From Pasteurellaceae bacterium (lineage in GTDB: Bacteria; Pseudomonadota; Gammaproteobacteria; Enterobacterales; Pasteurellaceae), in assembly GCA_030528525.1 (NCBI GenBank), contig JAUMYT010000009.1, positions 40,545-104,544 on the forward strand: a stretch of 64,000 nucleotides of DNA. Direction: 5' to 3'. Below the pieces are notes generated by a model. That model was given only the letters and a program-made list of their open reading frames with translations. It had not been told where the DNA came from and made no database searches. The position numbers and the translations under genes are program-made. Shown here piece after piece: positions 26,892-36,833 of the stretch (its first letter is position 1; each line of letters starts with the position of its first letter).

Positions 26892-29800
26892 TTACTGTCC
26901 AAACCCTTTCAACCCAACCACGTGGACGTACTCTTGGTTGTTGGCGATTTTCCGCACGAGTTTATAGGTGGTGCCACGCTCTGGGCTGATGTTTTCTGGG
27001 GCAGCGATAAGCAGCTGCATATCTAACCGCTCGCACAGTTCGAACAAGGTGTTGATCGACGTCGCATCAAGTCGAGCGGCTTCATCAAGGAACAGCAAGC
27101 GCACTGGCAGAATGTCTTTGGCACGCAAGCGGCGGGATTCTTCTTCCCAACTCTGCACCACCATCAGCAAAATCGACATCCCCGTACCAATCGCTTCACC
27201 CGTTGAAAGTGAGCTACTTTCCGCACGTTGCCAGCCGTCTGCCCCACGGAAGGTTTCCACTTCTAAATCGAGATAGTTGCGGTAATCGAGTAACTCTTCG
27301 CCAATGGTTTGTGGCGTGCGTTGCCCCATTTCGATATGCGGATTCACCCGTTTGTACAACATTGCCAAGGCTTCGGAGAAGCTCAATTTCGCATTGTCGA
27401 ACAAGTCGCTGTTTTCGTCCCGTTGCGATAAAGCGTTGAGCAAAATGGCGTGAGTATCCCGAATGTTTACCACTAAACGCACGCCTTTGACTTGACCGAA
27501 GGCGATATTTTGCAAGCCTTGGTTGAGTTGCAAAATGCGGTTTTGTTCACGCTGAATCGTTTTACGCAGAATGTTCGCCACACTTTCAGCATTGATCGCC
27601 AATTTTTTCTCACGGCTGGTCAGCTCGTTGGTTAGGCGAGAAAGTTCAATTTCCATTTGTTCGATCGCATCAATCGGATCGTCCGTTTTAATGATGTCTT
27701 GGCGAATCCGCTCCCGCAAATGTTGATAAACGGAAATAAAGAACGCCACTTTGTTTTCAGGCTTACGGCTGTCTTCGGACGCACGCAGGCTATCACGCAA
27801 GTATTCGTTATCCGCCACCGCTTGGCGTAACGCCCCCAACGCTTTATCGGAAATCGAACGCAACTCTTCGGCAGAATGGTACGCCAATTCACGGCGGTTC
27901 AAGCGTTTTTCCACGTCGCTGTTACGGGACATTTTCTGCACCAAACACCAGCTGACTTTGGCTTGCACCACAATTTCACGTTGGGCGTGATAATCTCGCT
28001 CGGCTTTTCGCATCGCCTTGTTGTGGTTGTCCATCTCCGCCTCGATCACCGCTAGTTGTTTATCTAGATAGCTCTTACGGCTGCGGTGTTGGCTTAGGCG
28101 TTGTTGCAGTTCATCACGCTGTGCCGTGGCTCGTGCCACCGCTTCTTGATCGTTATGAATGCCGTACTCGTGCATTTCACGCAGAAGCTCGTCCAATAGC
28201 TGATTTTTCGCCTCAAAGGAACTGCGTAACGCCGTGTACACTTGGTTGTAATCAGCAAGCTGAGCTTGAGCTTGGCGAAGCTGTCCACGCAACTGCTCAC
28301 GCTCACGCTGGGCGGTTTCCAAACGTTGGCGAAGTTGCTCGTTAAGCGGTGAACTTTCCGCCCCAACGCTCTCCTGATAGCTGAAATGCAGGCGGCGGTT
28401 CATCACATCGGCAAGGCTGAACACTTTCTGTTTTAGCACTTTTTGCTCAAGAACTGACCCCTTGTAGTCGGCTTCAAGCTGTTCAAATTGGGCAGGATCG
28501 CTCCGCAATGCCGCCGCAATCGGTTCAAGCTGTGCCAAGGCGTTGCCGAATTGGCGGATAAATTGCTCGCTCTCTTGGGCGAAAATCAGTTGTTCACGGC
28601 ACTCTTCAGTACGATCTACTAAAGTTTCATCGGCAAGCAAATGCACAAGCGGTAAGATTTTGCTCAATAATTGCAACTGGATTTTGCTGTTGTCTAATTG
28701 ATGGCGAAGCTGTTGTTCTTGCCCGTTATTTTGCAATAACTCCCGCTCAATCACCCCCCGTTGCTCGGCAATTTGTTGCATCGCTACTTCAGGATCAGGC
28801 TGGAACGCCAAGGCTAAATGGGTGCCGATAAACTGGCTCAAATGCTGGTGCAAGCGTTGGCATTTCTGCACATCAAAGGCACGTTCCGCGTGTTTTTCTG
28901 CTGTTTCATCTCGTTCAGCTTTCAGTTTTTCCAACTGTTTCTCACGCGATGCCCGTCCGAACACGGCAAATTCAGAGAATTTAGAATAACGCCATTGGCG
29001 GTCGGAAAGTTGCACCACCACACCATCGGCTAACTCTTCGCTGGCAAAGACGTTATCATCAAACGCATTCGGATCGCCCTCGATCAAATAGAGATTATCT
29101 GGGCAGTCGTCTAACTGGGCGAGCTGATTTTTCACCGCGTCCAAATCACGCACTACAATGGCGTGCCGAGCTTCGCCATACAGGGCGGAGAAATACGGAG
29201 CATCGTCTAGCGACACATCTTCGTAGAGTTCGGAGAGCAACACACCGCCGAATTTTTCGGCTAAATGGTTAAGGCGTGGATCTTCTGAACCGTCTGGCTG
29301 ACTTAATCGGCTGATCTGCTCGTCTAGCCACTGCTCACGGCGAGCCAATTCATCACGCTCAAGGGTCGCTTGTCGCTCACGCCCCAAGGTTTCCTGCATA
29401 TAGTGCATCACCGCTTGGCTGGCTGGGAAGGTTTCGCCACACTGCTCTTGCAAGCGTTGCAACGCCGCTTGGGCGGTATGCCACGCTGGGGCATTTTGTG
29501 CAAGTTGTTGATATTGTTGATTTAATTGCTCACGCTGTTGGCGTTGAGTAGAACGCTGTTCGACAAATTCCGCTAGTTCGGCTTCTAAATCTTCCACTTT
29601 CGCTTGTTGCTGTTCGTAGTACGCGTCCAGCTCTTCAGCCGTTTCAAAATCCGTTTGGGCTTTTTGGTTGAACTCGGCAAGCAAGCGTTCGGCATTTTGT
29701 TGTTGGTGCAAACGCTGTTCTAAATCCGCCAATTTTTGGCGTAATGTCACCGCTTGTTGGGCTTGAGCCTGCTGGCTTGGGTAGTCCGCCAATAATTCAC

Positions 29801-31349
29801 GAGCCACGTCCCACGCTTGCAAGCGGTCAGTTTCGCCGTTGATTTTGCAAACGAGATCATAGGCTTTATCAAACTGGGTTTTCGCCATTTCGGACACCGA
29901 CAAACGCTGTTCCAACTCAAACACTTTATCGGTAATTTCTTCCGCTTGGGCGGCAAATTCGGCGTGATAATCGTCCAAATTATGCAGATCTAAATGCGGC
30001 AAACCGCACAACTGTTTGGCTTTTTCCAGTGCAGCAATCGCTTGTTGATACTGCAACGCACGAGTTTGCTGGGCATCTAACGCTTGCTGATAATCCGCCA
30101 TTTGCGAACGCAAGTCTTCCACCATTTCGTCCGCATCGTCCGCTCTGCCCTGCAACTGCTCGACTTTCTCCGCCACTTCTTCCACGGCGATTTGCTGTTC
30201 TTCTAATTTTTCGTTCAGCTCCGCCACTTCGTCCTGATAACGTTCCACTTTCTCTTGGTGGCGAGCCGCATTGCTGACTAAATTGAGCTGATTGACCGCA
30301 TTTTGATAAGCCAGTTCTAACCCTTCTTCGGCATCGCCTAACTCGCTCGCTTCACGGCTGAACTCAACAAACCGTTGCTGTTCAAGGGCAATCGCCGATT
30401 TGGCTTGATACCATTCTTGGCGTTTTTCCACCGCCGATTGTACGTTGCCACGGCGTTCGTTGGCGTGTCGCATATAGTCTGCCGACACATAATTGGTCGA
30501 TTCGGTGATCAATTTTTTGAACATATCCCGATCAGATTGGGTGACCTTGATCGCTTCCAACGTCATTCGGTTCTCACGCAACGCCGATTCCATATCTTGG
30601 AACGCTTGGCGAACGCCCGTGTTTTCAGGCAAGAGATAATCCCGCAAGGATTTGGTGATCACACTCGAAATCCCACCGTATAAGGACGCTTCGATCAATT
30701 TGTAGAATTTGCTACGGTCAGCGGACGAACGCAGACGTTTTGGGATCACGCCGAGATCGAACAAGAAACTGTGGTAATCGGTAATCGAATTGTACTGTTT
30801 GAATTGGCTATCGGTGTCGTCAAACTTCTCTTTGAGTTCATTTAACGGCAACACACGGGCGTTATTTTCGCCCACTTGCTCGGTCAAAATCGAAATAACC
30901 GATTGATTTGGCTCGATATTTTGTAGCGAGAACGAACGAATATCGACTTTTTTATCTCGCCCTGCAATTTGTTGCAAGCGAACGCCAGTCAGAATCCGCT
31001 GCCCACGGGAATTTTCGCTTTCCAACACCGCATAACAGACACCCGCTTTCAGCTTGCCGTACAAGCCTTTATCACGACTGCTGGAAGTCGAGCCTGCTTC
31101 GGTGGTATTACGGAAATTGAGCAAGCTCAAATCAGGGATCAACGCCGTGACAAAACCTGCCATTGTGGTCGATTTCCCCGCTCCGTTACCGCCCGAAAGG
31201 GTGGTAACCAACTCATCTAAATCAAAGGTGCGAGCGAAAAAACCGTTCCAGTTAATCAAGGTGAGTGAACGAAACTTGCCACGTGCCACGCCTTCGGCTT
31301 TCGCAAGCGGTAAGATTGGCATCTCTTTTTGCAAATCCACATTTTCCAT
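26892..31349 (-). CDS. mukB: Chromosome condensin subunit MukB
   Basis: The SMC-like ATPase of the MukBEF condensin. The 1485-residue length equals that of E. coli MukB. The N-terminal head has Walker A ([20 protein letters not shown], about residues 53-72). Two long coiled coils (about 340-640 and 860-1110) flank the central hinge. The C-terminal head has the signature [17 protein letters not shown] and Walker [12 protein letters not shown]. It is last in the muk group. Its ATG overlaps the stop of a decayed upstream open frame (TAATG at 31351-31347) instead of following mukE directly, which is unusual. Confidence 0.97.
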   Translation of the reverse strand: MENVDLQKEMPILPLAKAEGVARGKFRSLTLINWNGFFARTFDLDELVTTLSGGNGAGKSTTMAGFVTALIPDLSLLNFRNTTEAGSTSSSRDKGLYGKLKAGVCYAVLESENSRGQRILTGVRLQQIAGRDKKVDIRSFSLQNIEPNQSVISILTEQVGENNARVLPLNELKEKFDDTDSQFKQYNSITDYHSFLFDLGVIPKRLRSSADRSKFYKLIEASLYGGISSVITKSLRDYLLPENTGVRQAFQDMESALRENRMTLEAIKVTQSDRDMFKKLITESTNYVSADYMRHANERRGNVQSAVEKRQEWYQAKSAIALEQQRFVEFSREASELGDAEEGLELAYQNAVNQLNLVSNAARHQEKVERYQDEVAELNEKLEEQQIAVEEVAEKVEQLQGRADDADEMVEDLRSQMADYQQALDAQQTRALQYQQAIAALEKAKQLCGLPHLDLHNLDDYHAEFAAQAEEITDKVFELEQRLSVSEMAKTQFDKAYDLVCKINGETDRLQAWDVARELLADYPSQQAQAQQAVTLRQKLADLEQRLHQQQNAERLLAEFNQKAQTDFETAEELDAYYEQQQAKVEDLEAELAEFVEQRSTQRQQREQLNQQYQQLAQNAPAWHTAQAALQRLQEQCGETFPASQAVMHYMQETLGRERQATLERDELARREQWLDEQISRLSQPDGSEDPRLNHLAEKFGGVLLSELYEDVSLDDAPYFSALYGEARHAIVVRDLDAVKNQLAQLDDCPDNLYLIEGDPNAFDDNVFASEELADGVVVQLSDRQWRYSKFSEFAVFGRASREKQLEKLKAERDETAEKHAERAFDVQKCQRLHQHLSQFIGTHLALAFQPDPEVAMQQIAEQRGVIERELLQNNGQEQQLRHQLDNSKIQLQLLSKILPLVHLLADETLVDRTEECREQLIFAQESEQFIRQFGNALAQLEPIAAALRSDPAQFEQLEADYKGSVLEQKVLKQKVFSLADVMNRRLHFSYQESVGAESSPLNEQLRQRLETAQREREQLRGQLRQAQAQLADYNQVYTALRSSFEAKNQLLDELLREMHEYGIHNDQEAVARATAQRDELQQRLSQHRSRKSYLDKQLAVIEAEMDNHNKAMRKAERDYHAQREIVVQAKVSWCLVQKMSRNSDVEKRLNRRELAYHSAEELRSISDKALGALRQAVADNEYLRDSLRASEDSRKPENKVAFFISVYQHLRERIRQDIIKTDDPIDAIEQMEIELSRLTNELTSREKKLAINAESVANILRKTIQREQNRILQLNQGLQNIAFGQVKGVRLVVNIRDTHAILLNALSQRDENSDLFDNAKLSFSEALAMLYKRVNPHIEMGQRTPQTIGEELLDYRNYLDLEVETFRGADGWQRAESSSLSTGEAIGTGMSILLMVVQSWEEESRRLRAKDILPVRLLFLDEAARLDATSINTLFELCERLDMQLLIAAPENISPERGTTYKLVRKIANNQEYVHVVGLKGFGQ
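28645..28653 (+). repeat. ACAAGCGGT uptake-signal core in mukB
   Basis: Exact core followed by AAGATTTTGC, inside the mukB coiled-coil region. A second core (reverse) is at 29749-29757 and a GCAAGCGGTC at 29819-29827. Confidence 0.65.
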
Positions 31350-31758
31350 TAGGATTTTCCTTCTTTTATATCGTTTCTGTGTAATTCTTGGTTAATAACC
31401 TGCTTGATTTTCCCAACAGGCATCGTTTGGCTATCAAATACTTTTTGTGTGCGAGAATAAATCTCAAAGCAATCAGTTCGTAGGATGGGCTTCAGCCCAT
31501 CATCACGATTTGGTTTTTATTGATGGGCTAAAGCCCATCCTACTTGCTTCCCTGTTCTAGGTTGTCCACTTAACAAGATCGCAATCGGCGTATCCTGTGG
31601 CGTAATAGGATTTTACACAATCAAATTTTGTCGCACATAAGGAAATTCTGCCCGATTTGCTGCACCTGATGAGCAAGCTGTTCAAAAAATCCAAGTCAGC
31701 AGGTTCGCTACGATAAATTTTACGCAATCAGATCAATCAGCATATCTTTCTGAGTTAA
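31349..31758 (-). pseudogene. Decayed gene between mukE and mukB, possibly a zeta-toxin-like kinase
   Basis: The 417-base gap between mukE and mukB holds protein-like fragments on the minus strand. First comes LTQKDMLIDLIA, then EPADLDFFEQLAHQVQQIG, then after a frame change FPYVRQNLIV, a stop, and TPQDTPIAILLSGQPRTG. A REP-like repeat interrupts at 31480-31543. After it comes FEIYSRTQKVFDSQTMPVGK to ..INQELHRND, whose stop overlaps the mukB ATG. The TPIAILLSGQP fragment looks like the strand before the P-loop of zeta-toxin/kinase proteins, with the P-loop and catalytic middle lost. Decay is clear; the family assignment is tentative. Confidence 0.4.
31480..31543. repeat. REP-like inverted repeat, copy 3 (mukE-mukB gap)
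   Basis: GTAGGATGGGCTTCAGCCCA at one end and TGATGGGCTAAAGCCCATCC at the other. It uses the same arms as the repeats at 11961 and 12185 and splits the decayed gene. Confidence 0.85.
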
Positions 31759-31766
31759 AGTACAGA

Positions 31767-32495
31767 TTATTCTTTCTCGCTATCAAACCGATCGGCTTCT
31801 TCGTCTATCTCATCGCTTGCAACATCTTGATCAAAACCGACCGCTTGCGTTGATGATGTTGAAATCGTCGCTTCACCATCACGCAATAAACGGCGTTGAG
31901 CTTCTCGTGGATCTTCGCCTGAACGGACATCTGCCCCGAAACGGAACACCGCCTCTGAAATCACAAATTTTTTGCTGTTTTGGTCGCCCACACGGGTGAT
32001 CATTCCAATCCGTTGCAAACGGCGTAATGCACCCCCCACTTTTTCCGCTAGTTTGGCTTTGTCTAAATCCGACCCTGTCGAACGTGGGTTGATCGCTTTG
32101 AGCAACTTGCTTTCGTCCGCTAAATTCAGCAATTCATCATAGACTTCGTCATAGCTGAAAATCCCTTGCTGTGCCAAGCGTTCAGGGCTTAAATAGAGAT
32201 AGCACAACACTTTGCCGACCAACATTTCCATTTCGCTCATCGCACTGCGAGCAATCAAGGTTGACGCCTTTGGTCGCAAGTAGAAAAAGCCTTCAGGGGC
32301 ACGAATTAGCTCCACGTGATAACGGCGGTAAAACTGCTCCAACTCGCCTTGAAAATCCATCAAAAACGAATGTTCATCTAAGGCTTCAAGGCTGATGTGT
32401 CGCCCAGCTCGCAACTGGCTGTCAAGGGCTGGGAAAATCGGATTGGCAATCGCTTCTGCCAATTTGCTCGAAAGGGTTTCTTGGGTGTTTGTCAT
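31767..32495 (-). CDS. mukE: Chromosome condensin subunit MukE
   Basis: The KITE-class winged-helix subunit that bridges MukF and MukB heads. The 242-residue protein has the family core [23 protein letters not shown], the [22 protein letters not shown] segment, [14 protein letters not shown] and [13 protein letters not shown]. The acidic C-terminus ([15 protein letters not shown]) is typical. In E. coli mukF overlaps mukE; here the mukE start is 6 bases from the end of the specificity gene of a restriction-modification island, so mukE and mukB may be transcribed through that island or from a promoter inside it. Confidence 0.96.
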   Translation of the reverse strand: MTNTQETLSSKLAEAIANPIFPALDSQLRAGRHISLEALDEHSFLMDFQGELEQFYRRYHVELIRAPEGFFYLRPKASTLIARSAMSEMEMLVGKVLCYLYLSPERLAQQGIFSYDEVYDELLNLADESKLLKAINPRSTGSDLDKAKLAEKVGGALRRLQRIGMITRVGDQNSKKFVISEAVFRFGADVRSGEDPREAQRRLLRDGEATISTSSTQAVGFDQDVASDEIDEEADRFDSEKE

Positions 32496-32501
32496 TGGGT
32501 T

Positions 32502-33650
32502 TTATCTCTTTGTGTTATTACACTCAATAATCTGTTTAGTTGCGGCTATTTTTCTGTCGGCATATAAAACGACATCTTTGATAACCAGTTTTTGTATAGC
32601 GGAAATTAAAAGAGCCATATAGTCGTAGTCAGGCATATTATTTTTTACTGGAAGTAAAATATTTAATTCATCCGCATCTTTTGCATAAAAATTACGAGCA
32701 TAACTAAATTTACCAGTATAAGACGATTTATGAATGGCTGTTGTAGTAAATATTGCAGCATATTTATTTAATCCTTCTGTATGTACTACAGCTATATGAT
32801 CATCACCACCATAATCATAGTTTCTGTATTTTGCTGAACCAAACATATCAATAGTTGTTGTATTCTTTTTAAAGATATCTACTTTATTTCCTATAAATGC
32901 TGAAATTCCTGTATCTGCTTCGCCAGCAGTAACAAAAGGTAAACTTCCCTCTATTCTGTCCGCACTTTTTAAGCGTTTACCACGAGTTGCTTTTCCAAAT
33001 AACTTCTCAAGATTAAACTCTCTCCATTGTAATTCCCCACCTTCAAAATCCATAACCACTTGATTTTCTTCAGGATTTAGTGTATAATCTTTTAAGCCAG
33101 TCGCCAGTAAATATGCCTCGAGCTGCGAGAGGCGGAACGCCTCGAGCTGCGAGATAAAATTCTCCATAAAATCAAAATTAATTTTGCCGTTTTTGGTTGG
33201 TAGTTTAATTTTATGTTTCTTTATATCGTTAAGTTTATAACCACCCTGCTGCCCATCATAAAGAGAGACAAATTTTTGGATATTTGATACAAAGAAATAC
33301 GCAACTCTTTCATTCCATTTATTAATAATTTCTTTAGGTGTAAGCTTGTTTATATTTTGTGAACAGTAGTATTCTGCTTTTTGATATTTTACATATTTGT
33401 AATTACCAATTACGGTTGCTGTAATAGTAAATGGGCTATTAGGTTCAAACTCTCTTTTTTCAATCAAACCTTGGATACCATTATTCTCAAATGTTCTTCC
33501 AACAAAGTTAATCCCCTTTTTAACAAAATTAATCGCATTACTATCTAGAGACTTTGTTCCTTCTATTTCAAACAAATCACCTAATTTAAATTCTTCCCAC
33601 TCAACTTGTTGAAGCTGTTCTGTTAAGTGGGTTTCGACTTTCCCAATGCT
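32502..33650 (-). CDS. hsdS: Restriction-modification specificity (S) subunit, no normal start codon
   Basis: This gene carries the DNA target choice of the adjacent R-M system. It has two target-recognition domains. The first (EEFKLGDLFEIEGTKSLDS through KKHKIKLPTKNGKINFDFMENF) and the second (QWREFNLEKLFGKATRGKRL through LNILLPVKNNMPDYDYM) are each followed by a conserved helical spacer. The frame is open from 33650, just after a TGA at 33653-33651, but contains no ATG or GTG before the core. The first conventional start, TTG at 33575, would cut off the conserved EEFKLGDL strand. The 5' part overlaps the end of the methyltransferase gene in the -1 frame, with GGGAAAG at 33644-33638. The spacer contains a 24-bp tandem repeat (33115-33154). 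Either translation starts at ATT (33645 region), or it arises by frameshifting from the upstream gene, or there is a small deletion. Confidence 0.85.
   Translation of the reverse strand, partial: SIGKVETHLTEQLQQVEWEEFKLGDLFEIEGTKSLDSNAINFVKKGINFVGRTFENNGIQGLIEKREFEPNSPFTITATVIGNYKYVKYQKAEYYCSQNINKLTPKEIINKWNERVAYFFVSNIQKFVSLYDGQQGGYKLNDIKKHKIKLPTKNGKINFDFMENFISQLEAFRLSQLEAYLLATGLKDYTLNPEENQVVMDFEGGELQWREFNLEKLFGKATRGKRLKSADRIEGSLPFVTAGEADTGISAFIGNKVDIFKKNTTTIDMFGSAKYRNYDYGGDDHIAVVHTEGLNKYAAIFTTTAIHKSSYTGKFSYARNFYAKDADELNILLPVKNNMPDYDYMALLISAIQKLVIKDVVLYADRKIAATKQIIECNNTKR
33115..33154. repeat. 24-bp tandem repeat in hsdS spacer
   Basis: GCCTCGAGCTGCGAGAGGCG + GAAC is followed by a second copy of its first 16 bases. 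It encodes SQLEAFRL SQLEAYLL in the helix between the two recognition domains. It is GC-rich within an AT-rich gene. Confidence 0.85.
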
Positions 33651-35683
33651 TCATCTTGCTTATCTTGTTTTTTCAATAAATTTGAAACTTCCCACGCTAA
33701 ATAATCTGCCACCGTTTTCTTAAAATCTTCAAGGGTAGGTTTAGTATCAATTGGAGCAGATTGATTCCAATCGGCACCATTGTTAGGATCAATGGTATTT
33801 TCGTAATACTCTTTTTCCGTAAAAAGATTGAGCTTGCTTCTGCCAAAGCGGACTAAATTCACCACTTCTTCATAACGTTCACGAGCATTATCGGTATCTT
33901 TAAGATTATTAGAGGCTTTTTTGCGATTGGTGCGAGTGTAGCCATCATTACTAAAATCAATAAATTTAACTATTTCATCTTTATGATGCTTTTCATTGAC
34001 TTTAAACACATAGATATTGGTCTGTACGCTAGATTTCCCAATAAACAGATCGCTTGGCATTTTGATACTGGCAAGTAGAGTATGCTTTTGTAAAATACGT
34101 TGATTAATTTCTTTTGCTTTACCACTGCCTGCAGAATTTTGAATAATAATGGCAGCATAGCCTTTGTGCATCATATTCAATGCTTTTTCAACGAAATTCA
34201 TACCATTGCCCACGGCAGAATATGGTGGGTTGAGAATAAAGGCATCTGCAGGGAATTTTTCTTGCGTTTTGCCAAAACCGTAATGCCCTTCAAACTCTGT
34301 CAGGGAGTTTTTATTGATGATGTTCGAGCTGCCATCACCCATCATAATCATATTGAGAATAGCTAACATATACACGCTAGACAATAGCTCTAACCCTAAC
34401 AGTTGGTTGGCTTTAATCTGTGCCTCTTTATTGCGTAACTCTTCGGGGGAATGAATGGTTTCTTTAGCATCTTTGAGCATTTCATTCATTGCCGCAACCA
34501 AAAGCCCTGCTGAACCTGTGGCAAAATCCCATACAAAGCTGTCTTTATTCACTCGTGCCAATTTCACCAATAAAGTCGCAACATAAGACGGTGTGAGAAC
34601 AACATCATTTAGCTTATCTTGTGTAAAACCTAACCACGAATACATCTCATTGAAAAGCTTACCTGTAAAATCTGTCGTTAAGCCAATCTTGTAGTAAATA
34701 CCTAAGTCATCGACAATTTTAGTAAATACACGTTTAAGCTGGCTCTCTCCATTATGTGGTTTATTGATATTTTCCGTCAAAAGCGTATTGGAAAGCGTTC
34801 GAATAATGAGATCTTTTTTGTCTTGTTGTAGCTTTTTCTCATTAAAAAAGGCATTGATTTTACGAATAATAATATCGCCATCACGATTACCTTCCTCTTC
34901 GCTGGATTTCAAATCCTCTTTTTCCAACGGTTTCACTTTTTCAGGTACACCTAAAGTGGCAATAATAGAAGCGGCGACAAGATAAACTCGATCATTTTCA
35001 CCTAACCCTTTCTCATTTTGGTAAATGTCGTTATTGAGTTTAACAAGACTCGTATCAATCTCTTTTTCACGCTTTTCTTTGAGTTTGTCTAACTCTTCTG
35101 GCGAAAGTGAAAGGTTCTTAAACTGCTGGATAAAAGCCTCTGCATTTTCCTTTGCTAAGAAAGAAAAATCACTAAATTCTCCGACTTTTTGTCCGACACC
35201 TAAATTCTTTTTAGAGACATAATAAACGCCAATTTGGTGACGGATTTTACCTTGCTCATCTTTTTCACCCGTCATTCCAATAGCGATAATATCGGTATAG
35301 CTCGTATGGTGTAACAAGGCATTCGCATAATGTACTGCCCCATTCACCGCATAGCCGTTGATGTGCTTAAAATTGGGTTCATTTTTCGCTGTACGATTAT
35401 CAACATTCCCTTCTGCATCTAATTTGATAAGCTTATCCGCATAGCCTTTATATTCAATTAAAACGGGGAATTTTTCCCCATATTGACTTTCTAACAGCAA
35501 TTTAGCATCTGGGCGGTTTGCACCTACCCCACCATTTTTTGAGAAATAGTCTTTAAGGGCTTTGTCGATTTCTTCATTTAAGGATTCTTGCTCTAATTTG
35601 TAGTCAAGATCATATTTTTTAAGCCAACTATTAGCTAAATCCGCAATATTCGGTTCGATACTTTGTGTATTTTTCTTTGCCAT
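33623..35683 (-). CDS. Restriction nuclease-adenine methyltransferase fusion (Type I/IIG-like M subunit)
   Basis: A 686-residue protein combining an N-terminal nuclease-like domain with an N6-adenine methyltransferase. Residues 57-79 fit PD-(D/E)XK: Arg-Pro-Asp59, then 17 residues, then FPVLIEYKG with Glu77-x-Lys79, in the style of the N-terminal domain of Type I R subunits. The methyltransferase has SAM motif I DFATGSAGLL (386-395) and catalytic motif IV NPPY (485-488). This subunit plus a separate S subunit and no large R subunit is the architecture of Type IIB/IIG (BcgI-like) systems rather than classical Type I. It starts at ATG 35683, ends in frame 0 over the hsdS overlap, and lies downstream of the DUF1016 gene. 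AT-rich compared with the flanking muk genes, consistent with transfer. Confidence 0.85.
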   Translation of the reverse strand: MAKKNTQSIEPNIADLANSWLKKYDLDYKLEQESLNEEIDKALKDYFSKNGGVGANRPDAKLLLESQYGEKFPVLIEYKGYADKLIKLDAEGNVDNRTAKNEPNFKHINGYAVNGAVHYANALLHHTSYTDIIAIGMTGEKDEQGKIRHQIGVYYVSKKNLGVGQKVGEFSDFSFLAKENAEAFIQQFKNLSLSPEELDKLKEKREKEIDTSLVKLNNDIYQNEKGLGENDRVYLVAASIIATLGVPEKVKPLEKEDLKSSEEEGNRDGDIIIRKINAFFNEKKLQQDKKDLIIRTLSNTLLTENINKPHNGESQLKRVFTKIVDDLGIYYKIGLTTDFTGKLFNEMYSWLGFTQDKLNDVVLTPSYVATLLVKLARVNKDSFVWDFATGSAGLLVAAMNEMLKDAKETIHSPEELRNKEAQIKANQLLGLELLSSVYMLAILNMIMMGDGSSNIINKNSLTEFEGHYGFGKTQEKFPADAFILNPPYSAVGNGMNFVEKALNMMHKGYAAIIIQNSAGSGKAKEINQRILQKHTLLASIKMPSDLFIGKSSVQTNIYVFKVNEKHHKDEIVKFIDFSNDGYTRTNRKKASNNLKDTDNARERYEEVVNLVRFGRSKLNLFTEKEYYENTIDPNNGADWNQSAPIDTKPTLEDFKKTVADYLAWEVSNLLKKQDKQDEALGKSKPT

Positions 35684-35737
35684 TTATTTCATATGTCCAA
35701 TAATTAAAATGTCAGGTTAATTTTTATTACTCGTACT

Positions 35738-36769
35738 CTACTTTGAAAGTTCAAATTCAATCTCTTCAATGGTTGGGAGAGTGCGTTTAAATTCTTGGTT
35801 TAATTTCTCGACTAATTGATATTCTGCAATGCCAATCGGTTGATTCATCTCATTTAACGCATATTCTGCCACCACATTATCTTTATCTTTGCAAATTAAA
35901 ATACCAATAGTAGGATTATCCTGTTCACTTTTTAAGTTTTTATTGACTGCGGTAATATAAAAATTTAATTTCCCTACAAATTCAGGTTTAAATTTTTCGG
36001 TTTTTAATTCCACCACAACATAACAATGTAATTTAACGTGATAGAACAGAAGATCGATATAAAAATCACTCTCGCCCACTTGAATATGCACTTGTTTGCC
36101 GATATACGAAAAGCCTGTACCTAGCTCTAATAAAAATTGTGTGATTTGGCTGACTAACGCATTTTCTAAATCCCGTTCATCATATTCTTCTCGTAATGTG
36201 AGAAAATCAAAATTGTACGGATCTTTTAACGTTTGCTTGGCAAGATCAGAATTCATTGGCGGTAATTTTGCTTCAAAATTGGTAATGGCTTTACCTTGTC
36301 TTGCATACAAATTGCTATCTATTTGATGTTCTAAAACGCTACGGCTCCAGCCATTATCTAATGTTTTTTGAATATAAAACAGAGCTTGATTGACTGTTTC
36401 ACATTTATACATTATCCGTTGATTATGTCCCCACGGAATACTTTTTATTAGCGTCTCAATTTCAGCAGTAATATTTGCTGAATAGAATTTATACCAATAG
36501 CGAATATGTTTTAGATTTTGAGCAGAAAATCCAGACATATCAGGAAAATCTTTCTTCAAATCCTCACTAATTTTTTGAAGAAAAATATCCCCCCACGAAT
36601 ATGCTTTCTCTTTCTCAACAATTTCTTTCGCTAACTCCCAATATAATTCCAATAAAGCAAAATTAACTTTTGATGCGGTTTTAATTTGAGTGTTTTTAAT
36701 CTTATTTTTTAAGGAAAGAATCCATTGATGATATTCAGTTTCCGCCCCTAAATGTACTAAATTGTTCAT
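35738..36769 (-). CDS. yhcG: DUF1016 (YhcG) family PD-(D/E)XK nuclease
   Basis: A 343-residue member of the YhcG/DUF1016 family, commonly found inside Type I-like restriction-modification loci; its exact task there is not settled. The N-terminal helical DUF1016_N region (about 15-170) includes SWGDIFLQKISEDLKKDFP, GFSAQNLKHIRYWYKFY and IPWGHNQRIMYKC. The C-terminal nuclease domain (about 200-330) carries the candidate active site: FYIDLLFYH with its Asp, then YVVVELKTEKF with Glu-x-Lys. It is the first gene of the island, 64 bases downstream of the mukF stop and 54 bases before the methyltransferase gene. Confidence 0.9.
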   Translation of the reverse strand: MNNLVHLGAETEYHQWILSLKNKIKNTQIKTASKVNFALLELYWELAKEIVEKEKAYSWGDIFLQKISEDLKKDFPDMSGFSAQNLKHIRYWYKFYSANITAEIETLIKSIPWGHNQRIMYKCETVNQALFYIQKTLDNGWSRSVLEHQIDSNLYARQGKAITNFEAKLPPMNSDLAKQTLKDPYNFDFLTLREEYDERDLENALVSQITQFLLELGTGFSYIGKQVHIQVGESDFYIDLLFYHVKLHCYVVVELKTEKFKPEFVGKLNFYITAVNKNLKSEQDNPTIGILICKDKDNVVAEYALNEMNQPIGIAEYQLVEKLNQEFKRTLPTIEEIEFELSK

Positions 36770-36833
36770 ATTTCACCTCAAATTGAAATTGGGTTACAAC
36801 TTGTAACCTTTTTTGTAAACCATTACTCACATA

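Noticed and set aside
33575..33577. TTG at 33575 as the simple start of hsdS
   Set aside because: It would delete the conserved EEFKLGDL strand of the first recognition domain and has AGGTGA directly against it with no spacing.
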